A stretch of DNA of 64,000 nucleotides from Schistocephalus solidus (taxonomy: Eukaryota > Platyhelminthes > Cestoda > Diphyllobothriidea > Diphyllobothriidae): contig WEDG01005477.1 of the NCBI GenBank assembly GCA_017591395.1, positions 1 through 64,000 on the forward strand, read 5' to 3'. A model generated the notes under the pieces. It worked only from the letters and a program-made list of their open reading frames with translations, did no database searches and was not told the origin of the DNA. This document shows positions 42,750-55,661 of the stretch, one piece after another. Within the stretch, counting starts at the first letter, position 1. The number at the start of each line of letters is the position of its first letter. Position numbers and translations under genes: made by a program.

Positions 42750-45560
42750 TCCTCTTGATGGTTAGTTACGGCGGCCTGTTTGGAGAAATCATTATACTGC
42801 AGGGTGCACTCCAAGCCACGCAGGATACGAAAAAATTTTATAAACTTTTGCAAAATTGCCTATAACTCAGAAGATATCGATTTAACTTACTAAGGTGAAC
42901 CTCGTATGGCAATACTTCTGGACCTCTTACTAAGTTTGGGACTGGTCTCTGCATCATTTGAAGTAGGTTGTAATCCTGATGCCGCCGTGGTTTCCAGGCC
43001 TGGATCACCCATTCAAGATGAAGCCTTAGAATCTAGGGAAAAATTTAAAATAGCAATCTTAATGGAAAAATGTAAATGCCCCTAACAATGAATTTGCTAC
43101 TTTAGTTGCCTTACAAAATTTTACACAAGACTTTAGATTGCCTATCATCCAATCATTAAGATCTTTATGTCTTTTTACCTCTCAGAGCGGCCTTTTGATC
43201 AGAAAGTAGGGTCAAGTTTCAGGGACCTGATTTTGATTTCCCAGACGCAGAAGGGTGCATTTTTTTGAGTAGAAGGATAGCAGCCATCTGCTAGACCACT
43301 CGGCCAATTCACGAATATTTTCTTGTAGATGGGCTTTCTGGACAGCATTTTGAATGACTTCCCAGGTTTTTTAATCGTTTTCAAACCTAGCCTTACCACT
43401 TTCCTATTACTAAGCACAAATTTTAATTAACAAGATAAATACGGTCCGTCCAATCATTGGACTTTCTGGCAAAACGTTTTCAATGAAAGTGGGCCTTGAT
43501 CGCTTTTCTCCTACACAGACAACTGGGAAACAACCGACGAGGACATTTTCGATCCATTTGACGTATTCAAATCCGACACAGATCACTCCCAATTTATACA
43601 GAAGACGCTTGTGAGGAACACTGTCAGGGGCCTTTTGGAAATCAACTGAGGCCCCATGCCCAGTGCATTTTGCATCGAGTGCTATTGTGCACTTTTGCAT
43701 GTAAAATGAAATTGCGCTTCACACGATCTTCATGCGGAAGACATGCTATGCATTGGATAGTACTTTATTCTGCTCTAAGAAGCACGTTAGCTCTCGCTTA
43801 AATCTTTTATCCATAATTTAGCAGCAGATAGAAGTGAAACTGATTGGTCTGATATTGTTTGGGAGAAATGTCTGCCACCTTTATATAGTGGTGTGAGCTG
43901 TGTAGATTTCCAGTTGGCAGGTAAACAGCCAGTATCGAATGAGGCTTCGAAAAGCGTTGACAGTGGTTTGGCTAGTGTCGTAGTGATCTCCTTCAATAAG
44001 TTGAGTGGTATGTCATCTGGACCGGAGGATTTCGGAGTATATCATCGTCAGCAGTCCTTTAGAACACTTGCTGCGCTTAAAAGATACAGTTTTAATCATT
44101 GGATTGTTATCTAAGTCCTATTCGGGAGGGTTGAAGTTGATTTCACTCGTGAAGATGGACTTACAAATTGTTCCATCCTCACTATTTTCTCGGTCTTCGG
44201 TAGTCTTAAGTGAAGGGATGAGGTGTCTTATTCATGTGCACCTGCTAGTGCAACTGTAGAAAAACCTAAGATTTTTTACTTCACGATTTTGTAGGTCTCT
44301 TTCGAAATCCTGCTGTGTCTTGAGGACAAGTTGCTTAACTAGGTTCCTATGTGCTTTGTGTGCGTTTTGGAACACAAGATTCGCATCACAAAGATCTTTC
44401 CTTTAAATCTGAGTTCTTTATTTATTTCTTCTTTTAACGTCTGAGCTAGCCACTGGGGCCCGTTGTTCAGTCTTTCCATGAAAGATGAGGAGAATATGAA
44501 ATAAGTCACAAAACCATTCCCAATCCTCGGCTGTATGGCCTTAAAGAGCTGATTCCCAGTTATTGTTGTTGATTTCCGCCTTCATATGATCGAAGACGCC
44601 AAACAAAATATTTCTTATTCTAGTGGGTTGCTCAAACTGCAAATATTGAATAGTCTTAGTGAAGTATGACGTGGTCGCTTCGACCTGGTGGAGGTAGACC
44701 TCGCATCCCATCAACGCTGTTTAGTGAGCACCAGGTACAAGCAGTTTGACTGCTGCCACTCACGCGCCCCGTGGGAAATAACACGCGCTGAGTAAAGAAT
44801 GACCTCAGGTCCATGTCCCATAAATGCTGGCAAAAACTCAGTTCTGGATGGCGTGTGTATACTGAACTCTAGTCAATGAGCGCTCCATTAAAGTTGCCCA
44901 TGATCAAGACGTCAGATCAAGTGGCAAATCTTTCTAGCTCCTGTAAGTGACGAGCGTCAACCGCGGGATCATTTCTCCGTGGTTAATATATGATCAGAAC
45001 TTCAAGCCTATGTGATCCCGGAATCTTTATAGTGAATCAGATTGTTTCAGAGCTGGATGCAAACTGTTCTGATTTCCTGACACAAGTAGTCCATATTTTA
45101 AGTAGGGGACTATTCTACCTTCCTGGCGCAGTCTCTTCTCTCTTCAAAAAAGTAAAATCCTGGTAGTACCAAATCGCGGTCAATTTTGTTTTGAGAAAAC
45201 CAGGTTTCTATCAGCGACAAAATGTTGGGGAAAGGTCACAGGTGTTGATTTTCAGTTCATCTACCTTGGTCTGTGTACCCTGAACGTTGACGTAGACGCA
45301 TTTGCGCTTTATAATCTTGGGTTATTTAATCGTGGTGCAGCATGCTCTTACATTTAAGGCACCATTTGGGCCCTCATTAAATTTGTTGCCGTCCATCGAA
45401 TTAGGGGAGGACACTGCATTATCGATTATTGTAGATCACTTGATCCGTTTTCCCATTCTGTAATTTGATTCTCAGTTCCGTAGCTAATTGTCGATGTTTT
45501 ATATTCTCTGTCAGGACCTAGTCTGCTTTGGATAAAAATGTCGCGTTTTGTATCTTTGAT
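42750..45560 (-). mobile_element. CR1-like LINE, degenerate (endonuclease plus RT)
   Basis: Read on the minus strand. An endonuclease region near 45.0-44.8 kb carries LEVLIIY, LQELERFAT and VLIMGNFNGALID, matching the family's L-I-M-G-D-F-N-x-P-x-I-D-W. The RT begins at about 44.0 kb (LAKPLSTLFEASFDTGCLPA, NWKSTQLTPLYKGG) and continues at 43.70-43.41 kb (DSVPHKRLLYKLGVI, GEKRSRPTFIE). A C-terminal part near 43.0-42.85 kb has the Y-G-I-Q-x-W-x-P-type segment. Many stops and frameshifts make it inactive. Orientation and gene order are those of a nearly full-length but old insertion. Confidence 0.75.
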
Positions 45561-46970
45561 TCTGTGTTTTCGTGGAATAATATGTCTGATTTGTTCTTGA
45601 TTAACTTATCCTACCTTTAGTGTTTGGGAACGTGGATGATCGGATATGTCAGTAGAGCGTTTTCGAAGCATAAAGTTATTGAATACCAAAAATTCCACAA
45701 TGTGCCGCAGAAGTTTTTTGAGAAGACATAATAGGAGTTGTCGGTCTACCGAAATTGGCCCTTCGGGAGTACTGGCTGTGGAATCGGCAAGTCCCTAACT
45801 AAGTTGTCGTTGCACATCGTCCTGTGCGGTTATCAGTATTGCAATTATTTCGTGCCTCAAGAAATATTACATGTGGTTACCTTGATCTGGAAACGACATA
45901 GGCTGCAATCGATTACAATCCTCTTTCGTTTCTGTTTCGTTTGCATTTTATCTGTCTCCGGACGCAGTGGAACTGGTTTGATTTCAAAAATACTGGCGTT
46001 GTCTGAGAAGCACTTAATTAAGGTAGCTCTGGTGCTTAGCTCTGTTTTGCGTTCGTTTTCATAAAAAACAAGCGTTGCAGACACTTGAGTTTATTCATAG
46101 AAATGGACTTAAAGATTGTCTGGGGGCAAATTAATTTGAAGTTTAGCCCACGATATTCACTTTATTTGTTTAAACGGGCTTTTCAACAGACCCATACGAC
46201 TGACTAAGGATTGGGTTTCTGTCCGTGATTTATGTGTGATCAGAGTTTTATTGATATCGAATTGGCTGGATCAACCGGCTACGCAATCGTCCTCCCAGGT
46301 CCGTTACCTTGCAGTGGGAGCTTCTGTTAGGTCTTAGGGTCTACCCTGTTCTTTTGAAAGCAGGATGACCGAATATGTTAATATCTTCATGTTGTTCATC
46401 TCAATTTCTACGTCTATCACTTTCTATATGAGGTTTACACCATACAACATCCACATTCATATATCACGTCCTTTAAAGCTAATAAGCTTTTGCCCGCTGA
46501 GCAGGAGGGGAACAAAGGACAAAATGCACATCCTCACGATAATTGATGATCGGTTTTGCGTAAAACGCTAAAATTTCTCAGTTGAGCCACCGTGCCTGGA
46601 TAGCGTTATAGTTGACTGACAAGTCTGTGGGTCGGTGTGACCTGGTTTAGGTGTCATCTGCGCACTTTGGCTGATGTTGGAGTTTTCGCCGATTTTGATG
46701 CCCATATCAAGTGAGGCAGGATGTTTATATAGAGATTTTGCAAAATAATTAGAAGATATTGAAGTGATGAAAACAATTGCTGAAAGATTCAGTTGTTGTT
46801 TATGTCTTTGTGCAGGGAAAATTGTTGGCAAAAACGAGACGGAGGGTGCAGTTCTGTACCCCTGCGAGGATTTCAGAAAAGGTGGCTGTGGATGATAATG
46901 TGGTTTGTGCAATCTCGAATATCGGTGTCACAGAGCAGAAATGGCGTCCATTAGATCAAAATATCAAAAA
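45560..46970. other. Unassigned sequence between two LINE relics
   Basis: A minus-strand frame at 46084-45857 (basic, Lys/Arg-rich) may be the 5' part of the LINE to its left, but I cannot assign it. The rest shows no family, RNA gene or tandem repeat. Confidence 0.35.
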
Positions 46971-46979
46971 ATGAGAAAG

Positions 46980-48560
46980 GCAACGGAGGTCAATATTTGA
47001 ATCCGAATTCGCAGTTTACGCCAAACACTTTGTGCATAATTGAGCCCCAAAATACATGCATTCCCACTTGTACAGATGACGCTGGTGTGGAATACGGTCA
47101 ACACCCTTCCAGAAATCTATTCAGGCCACATGCACAGTGTCTTTTGTACCGAGTGCACTTTGCACAAAATTGATGTCAGCATGACGGCTGTACGACAACC
47201 ACTTTTGTGAAGCCATGTTTATGCGGACTGTTTTTCCTTCTGTGGAAAATATTCCGGTATAGAGCGATTCAAAGCATAGAAGATATAGCGGTTTTGGTCA
47301 ACTCTCGGTCATGTTCAAAGAACAGATTTGTAGGAATCTCATTTGGACCAGGAGATTTACATTTATTCAAGCTTTTTAGTTCTAAGAAAATCGTTTTTTT
47401 CTGAAAAAGAATATTTTGAGTACTTGACGCTCGCAACGTTTCACAATTATGTGAAATAAGAACAGCTTCTCTGGTGAAAACAGGCCAAATGTTCTGAGAA
47501 AAATACCGAGCTTCGTTTTTATGGTTCAATATCTGGAAACGTTCATCACTCCTCGTAACAGGAATCAGATTATTGTAACGTGTTCACTTTTGCAAGCAGC
47601 TCGGTGGAGTAGACTTCTCTCAAAATCCCATCTTCTTTTAAGAATAAGCATTTCCCCTTGTTTATTTTGGACTTTATGTTCTTTGAATACTGCCTTTTCG
47701 CTGAAACCGCTTAACGTCTTGCGCAGTCTTCATTTTTTGTTAATGTCTGTTTTGAGATCTCATTTTAGCCAATGGGCCGGTTGGATATCCTAGGCTTTTA
47801 TAATGGACAGTGGCTCTTCCTTACATGCAACAACCGCTTTTTAACAGGTTTAAAGTCCTTATTAACGCCCCTGGAGAACAGAGCATCTCAGTCCATTTGT
47901 GATGCCTCAGGTTCCATTCGGCCAAAAGCTCCTTGATGTATATTGAGCCTCATTTCACTTATAAAATATGGTACAGAATATAGACCGTACTCCCATTAAA
48001 GTACAGCGTGATGAATTCAACCAAGTGGATATAGGCAGTATACATAATCGATATTATCTAAGACTTTTGTGAAGACGAGATGTAAGCAATTAGTTCGTTG
48101 CGATCCATGCCCTTTTGTTGGTGAGATTTTCAGCCAACGGTGATCGAAGGCGTACGTTGAACACTTAGCATGTACATCGGTCCTTCAAAAGTCGGGTATA
48201 CTGATCTCACCTATGTGAACAACATTAGGTAGACTACCAATCACCCTTATATTCTCCAGCAAAGAACTGTCTGTGTCTGTATCCATCTTTGGTGGTCTGC
48301 AGAGCGTCATGGCTTCAAGGGACTGTGACCACTATGCCTTTATAGTCAGCCAAAAAGCCTCCGTATCATCAGTAATATTTTGGTCCTATCATACAAATTT
48401 AAGGAGCTCTTTAATGCCCGATAACTTCCACACCCTGGCGGTCCATCCCATCCCTGCAAAATATTTTGTTTCCTGGAAGTGCTTCTATACGAACACTGAT
48501 TGCGTGACAGCAAGGTTTATTTTATTGCTTTGAAATCTGAAAACAAATTGGGTTCCCATA
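46980..48560 (-). mobile_element. CR1-like LINE, second degenerate copy
   Basis: Minus-strand RT text: LNKCKSPGPNEIPTNLFFEH near 47.36 kb and, 3' of it near 47.1 kb, VDRIPHQRHLYKW. Both are standard CR1/Jockey RT blocks. Sequence to 48.5 kb in the same orientation probably holds the endonuclease region, but I could not read a clean motif there. Heavily decayed. Confidence 0.6.
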
Positions 48561-49180
48561 TACTCAGGTCGTCAAGCTAAAAAACCGGCACTAAGCGTTT
48601 ATCTACAAGAATTGCAGTTTGTAGCATTCGAAAGTCCTTAGCTCACTTAAGCTGGAGTTGGCCAATACTACGTTACCGCTGCTGTGATGAGCATTGGTGG
48701 TTCCAGAACAATCACTCGTCCCCTGAAAATTGCCATGTTGCCCTCTTCAGCTGCAAGTATCTTATTTATTTCTTCTAATAATAATCCTCCTGTGTCGATG
48801 TCCTTATTGTCTCTCGGCTTCCTCGGACGGATTGAATGGCCGAGATCTATCTGTTTGAAGTGTTGAAGAGCTTATCAAGCCAATCAAAGGTCAAAATTAT
48901 GGCCTTTTCATTGCCCTATGAATTAACTCGATCTCCATGCATACTTGATGCCAAAAAATATAGAATACTGGTTAATTAAGAAAAATTGGAGATACTTTTT
49001 TCACATGACATGCTCCGAACCAGAACACTCGACTGGCAAAGAACCAACTGCCTGTATTTGGTTTTACAAATCATCAGACATTATCACCAAGCTCAGTTTT
49101 TTTATCCCACTCGGCCGAAGTGATGGTATGTGGATTTACATGTTATTCTTCGTTTTTGCATATTCTAGATGAAAAGAAAA
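48560..49180. other. No recognisable gene
   Basis: Spacer between two LINE fragments. Nothing identifiable was found. Confidence 0.4.
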
Positions 49181-49182
49181 TG

Positions 49183-50929
49183 TAACATTTAAGTCACTTT
49201 AAGTCACTTTATTTAGGGAAGTAGGCTTTCGCCCTTGAGCTCCCTATTCACATGCACAAATGTCAATAGTACAAACGTTTACTGTGATATATCTGACAAA
49301 TGAAAATGTAGGGCCATCGATATGTGTGGGCCAGGTGAAACCTGCCGCTGTTTACACAATCTTCATTATATTGACAATAGTTTCTCAGAAAATGAGTATC
49401 TAGTTTGAATTTTATGTGTCAACAGTTCCTGAAAGGACAACCTCGTCAGGGAGTCCGTTCCATGCTCTAACGACCCTCTGCGAAAAGGCGTTCCGACGGA
49501 CTTCCGTGTAGAAAAACTTCCTCTGCAGTTTAAAGGGATGACCCCGCAGATGTTCCGTCTCAGCCAATTCGAAGAAGTCAGCAAATTCTAGGGCACAATC
49601 GTTGCCTCTGACAATCCGGTAGGTTTGGATGAGGTCACCGCGTAGTTGCCTGTAATTAAGAGGAAACAAATCAAGTTCATTCAGTCTGGCTTCGTAAGGC
49701 AGCTGTCTAAAATCCTTGACCATCTTCGTAGTCCTCGCCTGCACTCGTTCCAGCTGTAGATAATCCTTCTTAAACCACGGACGCCAGGCCTGGACGGCAT
49801 ATTCCAAGTGAGATCAAACAAATACCCCGTAGGTTTTTCGGAAGAGTTCCTTATCAATCTGCACAAATTCACGTCTGAGCGCAAATAAGACATGTGTAGC
49901 GCGTTTAGCTGCCTTTAAACACTGTGAAGATGGCTTAATTGAAGAGTTTATTAGAACATCGAGGTCCTTCTGTTCCTCAAAAATTGAAAGGGGCTGCCCA
50001 TTGAGAATGTATTGGTAGGAATCATCCTACTTACTGGTCCTTCTGGTACGCAGTCTTAGGATCACACACTTCCCAACGTTAAAATTTAAGAGCCAACGAG
50101 CAGACCAGCTGCTAAGACGGTTGAGATCCTCTTGAAGTGCGTGCCTATCGAAATCAGATCTGATGACCCTCCACAATTTAACATCATCTGCAAACATGAT
50201 GGCAGTGCAATCCAGGTCGTCGACACAGTCGTTGATGTACACTAAGAAGAGTAGTGGCCCTAATACCGAGCCTTGGGGGACACCACTTAGAACCGGAGTA
50301 GGTGTTGACTTCGAGGTATCGACGCACACAGTTTGCAATCTATCTGTAAGAAAGTCTGTGATCCATGTCAGCAGCATTCCTCTTATGCCGATTTCAGATA
50401 ATTTGAAGATGAGACGTTTGTGTGGGATACTGTCAAGCGCCTTCTTGAAATCAGTGTATATGACGTCAACTCTACCATTTTCGTCCAGTGCACGAATCCA
50501 CTGCTCTGTGGAGAGTAATAAACTGGAAAGACAGAAGCGATTCTGTCTGAAGCCATGCTGGAGATCTGAGAGTAATTGGTTTTCCTCAAGGAACTTCATG
50601 GTTGCCTTCTTGATTATTGATTCCATTATTTTACAGCAAATGGAGGTTAGGCTGAAAGGCCGATAATTGTTGACATTAGATCGAGCACCACTCTTGTATA
50701 TGGGGTATATATTTGCTGCCTTCCATTCAGATGGCAGTTTTCCTGATTCAAATGACGAATTAAATATATGCGCTAGTGGTTTGGACAGTTCGCTGGCCAG
50801 TTCTTTCAAGGTAATTTCCATCGTATGAGAGAAGATTTTACCGATTTCAACTGCATCTGAATATTTACGAGCAATTACAGCAAGGATAATTATTTGTTCT
50901 TCTGTAGACCATTGACAGTCAAAACCCAC
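49183..50929 (-). mobile_element. CR1-like LINE, 5'-truncated, best-preserved copy
   Basis: Minus strand: a 300-codon RT frame (50929-50027) with LPSEWKAANIYPIYKSGARS, FRQNRFCLSSLLLSTEQWIR, DSIPHKRLIFKLSEIGIRG, SGVPQGSVLGPLLFLVYIND and the catalytic MFADDVKLW. A frame break follows, then the C-terminal domain (49807-49412) with MEYAVQAWRPWFKKDYLQLE, RLNELDLFPLNYRQLRGDLI and RVVRAWNGLP. These are textbook CR1 features. The 5' end (endonuclease) is missing, as usual for LINE insertions. The 3' end lies at the tandem repeat at 49191-49210. Confidence 0.88.
49191..49210 (-). repeat. Short tandem repeat at the 3' end of the CR1 LINE
   Basis: Two exact 10 bp units (aagtcacttt) in tandem. CR1-type LINEs end in short tandem repeats instead of poly(A), and the position agrees with the end of the CR1 sequence on the minus strand. 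Confidence 0.65.
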
Positions 50930-50934
50930 TGACG

Positions 50935-53900
50935 AGTTGCAATCAGAAAAAGTGACCTCAGTTGCTAAATAAAAACGTAAAATAAATTAACAGGAAGCAT
51001 AATGTTAAGAGAATACACTTTGAAACTAGACAATTGTAATAGTTAAATAGACCCGCGTGAAACCATGATGCGCTTTAAAATTCAACGGAATTGGACAAGC
51101 TCAAAATATAAACCCAACCTGATCGCAGCCAAAAGACCCACATATCGCCTACACAGAAAACGGATAGAGAGCAGCTCGTTCAGGTCAATGATACTGGGGG
51201 CCAAATACGCAAACTATTTTAATCTCAGAATGGTTTAACAGTCATTTCTTATACTTGCAACTGCATTTAATTTTGACATACATGTCGAACTGTGACTAGT
51301 TTGACTTTTACCCCGAATTGTGAACTGAGAAGTGAGACAAACCCTTGCCACTCGATTTCTGTCGACCTTCGCAAAGTTGCGCGTTGTTTGAGTGTGAGCG
51401 CTCCGGTCGTACTGCTGTTGCGCTTACAAACCTTTATAATTATAGCTTCTGATTTTCTCCTTCATCCGGTAGATATACCTATTTATGGCTAGCTAATGTA
51501 TTTTTTAATGGAAAACTGGTACTTTAAGACTAATCGAACAGTAGCATTGAAAGTGTCCAATGTACGTTCGGACGTATAATCTCACCTTTGGTTAAACGGC
51601 ACATCTCCTTCTTATCCTTCGCCAAAGTGGCCTTGCTTCCCGCGTGCATATTCAAAATCATGAACGAACCTATTTAACTGGTAAACGCAGGTATCTCAAT
51701 GACATAACTAAAAAAGGTATAGCCGGCAGCTTTCTCACAGTCTTTTACGGCGTTCTGTTTTTGTTGTCTTTGTACTGAAATCACTTCATTTAGTTCATTT
51801 TAAAGTCTTTGTTGAATGCCCTAGGGTTTAGTTTGGTCTATTTACTTCTGTTGATTTCTGTAGGCATGTGGATTCAGCGTAAATGCTGCGCTTTGAGTGG
51901 AATTTTCGGCAATATTTGCGCTGACATATCTGAAAATCAACGAAGCAAAGCTCGATTATGTAGATGCAGAACGCAAACGGTGCCAGCATTAAAAAATACA
52001 CCGGCTGATTATATTATGGGCTCGGTGATATAATTTTGAGTAAATGCTCTCTACCACGATTTAAGGCGTCAGCGAAGTTTCATCTTCTCTAACAGTGCCT
52101 GAGTATTGTTTTGTAATCGTGCATTTACGGCTGTGGTCCTGCCTGATCTCGTCAACTGTACTGATGTCGCAGATGTACCTTTATATACGCTATGCAACAG
52201 AAGATTTGGAGATTTCGACCCACTTTCCTCTCCAGCTACACAGACTGGGGATACATGAACCACCGCCATGCCTTGGCGAACTGTACTTAGTCAAGTTATC
52301 AGTTAAACTCGTTGACTCAGGTGAGCAGTGGCTTCTATCCAGGCCGTAAAATTAAGCTCGTTTAGTGGACGATGATATGTGTGCCATCGCTACCTCGCAA
52401 ATCCTTGTTTGATGCCCTGATATATTCACGCACTGTTATCGCATGGTTTACGACCGTCTCGAGTAGACGTCAGCACACCTCATTGAAAAGTTGGTTGTTA
52501 TTTTACGGGTTTAGTTGCTGAACACTTGTTTAGATGTTCATTAAGGACGTGATTGTGTGATACACATCCAGAGAATAGAGGATAATAATGACTAACCAAA
52601 TTCTTCCAGGCGATTTATACTTTTCATACAGGCCATGTTTTACCTCCGATCGATAAATAGACCAATTGATTGGACGGAAGGTCGTGCTAGCCTGGTTGAC
52701 CCAGTTGTTGATTGATTGTTTGTCCGAGAATTCGATCGGATGTAGTCGAACACGTCCACAAACCCAAAAGCTTAGGCTTCGAATGGACAAATATCGCCGA
52801 CAGAAAAGACCGAGATGCTCATTTACTGCCTTACAGCAGTTTATTTATAAGTATTCTCGGCTACTTTTGCCTTTATCATCGATTCAACAGGCTGAAATTC
52901 TGTAAAACAGCTAGCTACTTTGCAATGCCACCAAAATCAAACAGCATAATACAAGTACGACGATCTGCTGTAGCACCAGAAGGGCATGCCAGCACGTTTC
53001 GAAAGCTCAATCTATCATGGTATTTAAGAGAGTTGTTGAGCGGATGTGATCCTGACGGTCGCCTGAAGTAACGCTGACAAATCACTTCTCATAACTTATT
53101 CAAATTTTTATTCTTACACAATTGTGAACCCGAATCATTAAAATTAATTACTACCGAATCGACCTTGGGAAATCCTGAGAAAAGGAATTAAATCAGATGT
53201 AAAATCCATCCAACAGAGGCGTGTTCTTGATAGCAATGGCGTTGTTCGAGATTTCGATCAAGCGAGAGTTTGCTGGCCACTAAATCCCGGTCTAAGCTGA
53301 ACAACACTTAGTCATTACCTACAGGTCGTGGTGCAAGTTGAAACGTTTGAATAGATCATTCGACTATAACAGGACCTTCAGGAAGAAATCATCATTTCAT
53401 CTCTCTTTAATCATTGGCAGTCATTTTTTTATTTTGAAGTCATTGAAATTCCTTACATGGGTCCCTTAACGCTTTATTCTTCCAACGTCCACCTGTTCTG
53501 AAGGCAGGTTCAGGAATCCTGGAGCTGCGCTCAAGTGCAGCAGTTGACAAGACTGGACAGCCAGCCTGCAAGTATCCTACTCGACCTGGTTCCCAGCTCC
53601 AGACGCTCTAGGTTTCAGTAGAGGGAGGATATCAGGGCTCACATAAGTTATAGTCAAGAGGGCCACATTTAGCAGCCGTTAGTTTGACTTTCGATACAAA
53701 CACGAACTAAACAATCCCATGCATATCAGCCTTCTAAGCCATCAATTCTGTGGTTTGTGATAGTTTTGAATACAACATGTTTGTAATACTTAGGGATACA
53801 CCGAATTACGACGCCTAGGAGTACTTCTAAATCGGAACCTTTTCCCCTCCCCCTCTCTTTTCTTTTTACGATGCACCAACAGCCTCTCGGGTCCTGTTGG

Positions 53901-55555
53901 CTGATGAATGATAAAATTGATTGCGGTGGTCAACATAACGTGAGCCACCGTCAAACGCGTACCGCGCGTAGTTGCAACTCATGCACGCCTAGCGTATCCC
54001 GATTGACTCATTCAATGAACTAAGGTGACCTGTCCTACAGTCAGCCATAGTGGTGACGCAGCTCATATGAGGACAGTGAATTATCGGCAGCCCTCAAAGG
54101 TATAAAAATCATGACGATACCTATTTTTATTTCGGTCGACTTCTCTACAACTACATTGGGAACACATTCCTGGAACGCCTGAAGATCCCCGAAATCCGTT
54201 ATTATCTATAGATGTCCGTCATAAGTGGTCGATTTTATTGAGATTCTGCTTTCGAAAATCGGCTGTCATCTATTGCGTTTCGCTGAAACCCTCATATTAG
54301 ATGCAAGAGACAAATTTTCGGCCTAACTTCACTGGGACACGGATATCCAAAAATCGCAACTTCCTGCTTGTATAAAAAGGCCCTTCAAAATATATCCCGT
54401 CTATCAGCGGAGCATTCTTAATTATGTCTACAAGTTTTGCTTTTGTTCTACGTGTGTGTTCTTATTCTTGGGTTAACACGTCCGTTATTAGGCAGATTGT
54501 GTGGCAATTCCAAAATTACTGTCAATATTCTCTAGATTTTTCTGGGTGCAATCGTAGTTTATTCACCGGAATAGCGGCAACAGAGGTCAAAGGCTGTGTA
54601 AAAAGGTAGTCTTAATAACTGATATTCTCCGTGGTTCTATAGTAATAAACAGTAAGCCTAACATAGCACGATAGAACTAACAGTGCTGAGTAGAAAATTG
54701 AAAAGTGGAAGTAAATTTGAGGTGATTAGACTGGCACTAGCGTCTGAATATCGGTTTAAAATCGATCGAAAACAAACACCACGAACAAAGAACGATAGGC
54801 ATGGACGATTGAGAATGCAGAAACAAAGGAAACGGGGTTCGGATAAAGTCTGGTTACTAACACAGTAGTAAATAGAGCAAGAATGTAACGTTGACATGCA
54901 GAATGTCACAATTACTACTACTCTCTGAAATCCACGAGTGAAAGACATATATTTACTATGTGCAATCACCAATTAAATTGAATTGTGGTTTTATATTCGT
55001 TTATCGTAATTTCCTGCTGAAATAACTTTATCACATCGTTTTTCGTTGGCATTTGTCACTCCTATTTGTTAGTAGAGGACTCGTATTTTTCTTCGAGCCC
55101 GTCAAAGCCGAGGTATTTAGATGTCTTGTTTCTACAAGCACTTGGTATGTGGAAGTGTGATCTGCTTACTCAAATAAATTCGCTTTACGATAAAGAAAAA
55201 TCGAAACCAACGTGACTTTTATGAATTGTATGTCTGCTCAACATTTCTTTAATATTTTTGCAAACCAAATTATCGTTTACTTACGTATAAAAGTTTGTGA
55301 CACCCAAAGTACTGACTTTATATTGTTATTTTTCAGTTAATCAACGTTTTATATCACTCTTTTATCCACATATTTTTAAGATGAATTAAGTGGCATTCCA
55401 TCTAGAGAATAAGGGCCACATGTGCTGTCTATCTAATATTTTTAAACTGCCACCTCTGCTTTTCAGAGAAGGGAGAACCCAAATCCCGCTAATTCATTTA
55501 ACCGTCCAAGTAGTCTGTCTATCATGAACTAAGATTTAACACTTGGTACCACGCA
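50935..55555. other. No recognisable gene, intergenic upstream of UCP4-like gene
   Basis: No protein family, RNA gene or clear repeat. The 52712-53071 plus frame (119 codons) and others have no recognisable domain. The last kilobase presumably holds the promoter of the UCP4-like gene; no core promoter motif stands out. Confidence 0.4.
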
Positions 55556-55661
55556 ATGGAAAAGAACTATCTGCACAGCTTGGTTGTTCAACTTCATCAG
55601 GAGCATCCGCAGTGCGTGCATTTCTTAGTCTGCTGTGCGTCGGCTTTTGTTGGCGAGACTC
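55556..55661 (+). CDS. UCP4-like exon 1
   Basis: Starts at the ATG at 55556 (MEKNYLHSLVVQ) and runs into HFLVCCASAFVGET, the first membrane helix. The gtaagt donor leaves phase 1 and completes a Leu codon with the next exon, giving the expected E-T-L-T-Y-P-L-D sequence. The start is the only in-frame ATG that gives a usual UCP4 N-terminus length. Confidence 0.8.

Noticed and set aside
53900..53960. CTGATGA word as a possible hammerhead core near 53.9 kb
   Set aside because: No GAAA with a pairing stem II follows, and no stem I partner was found.
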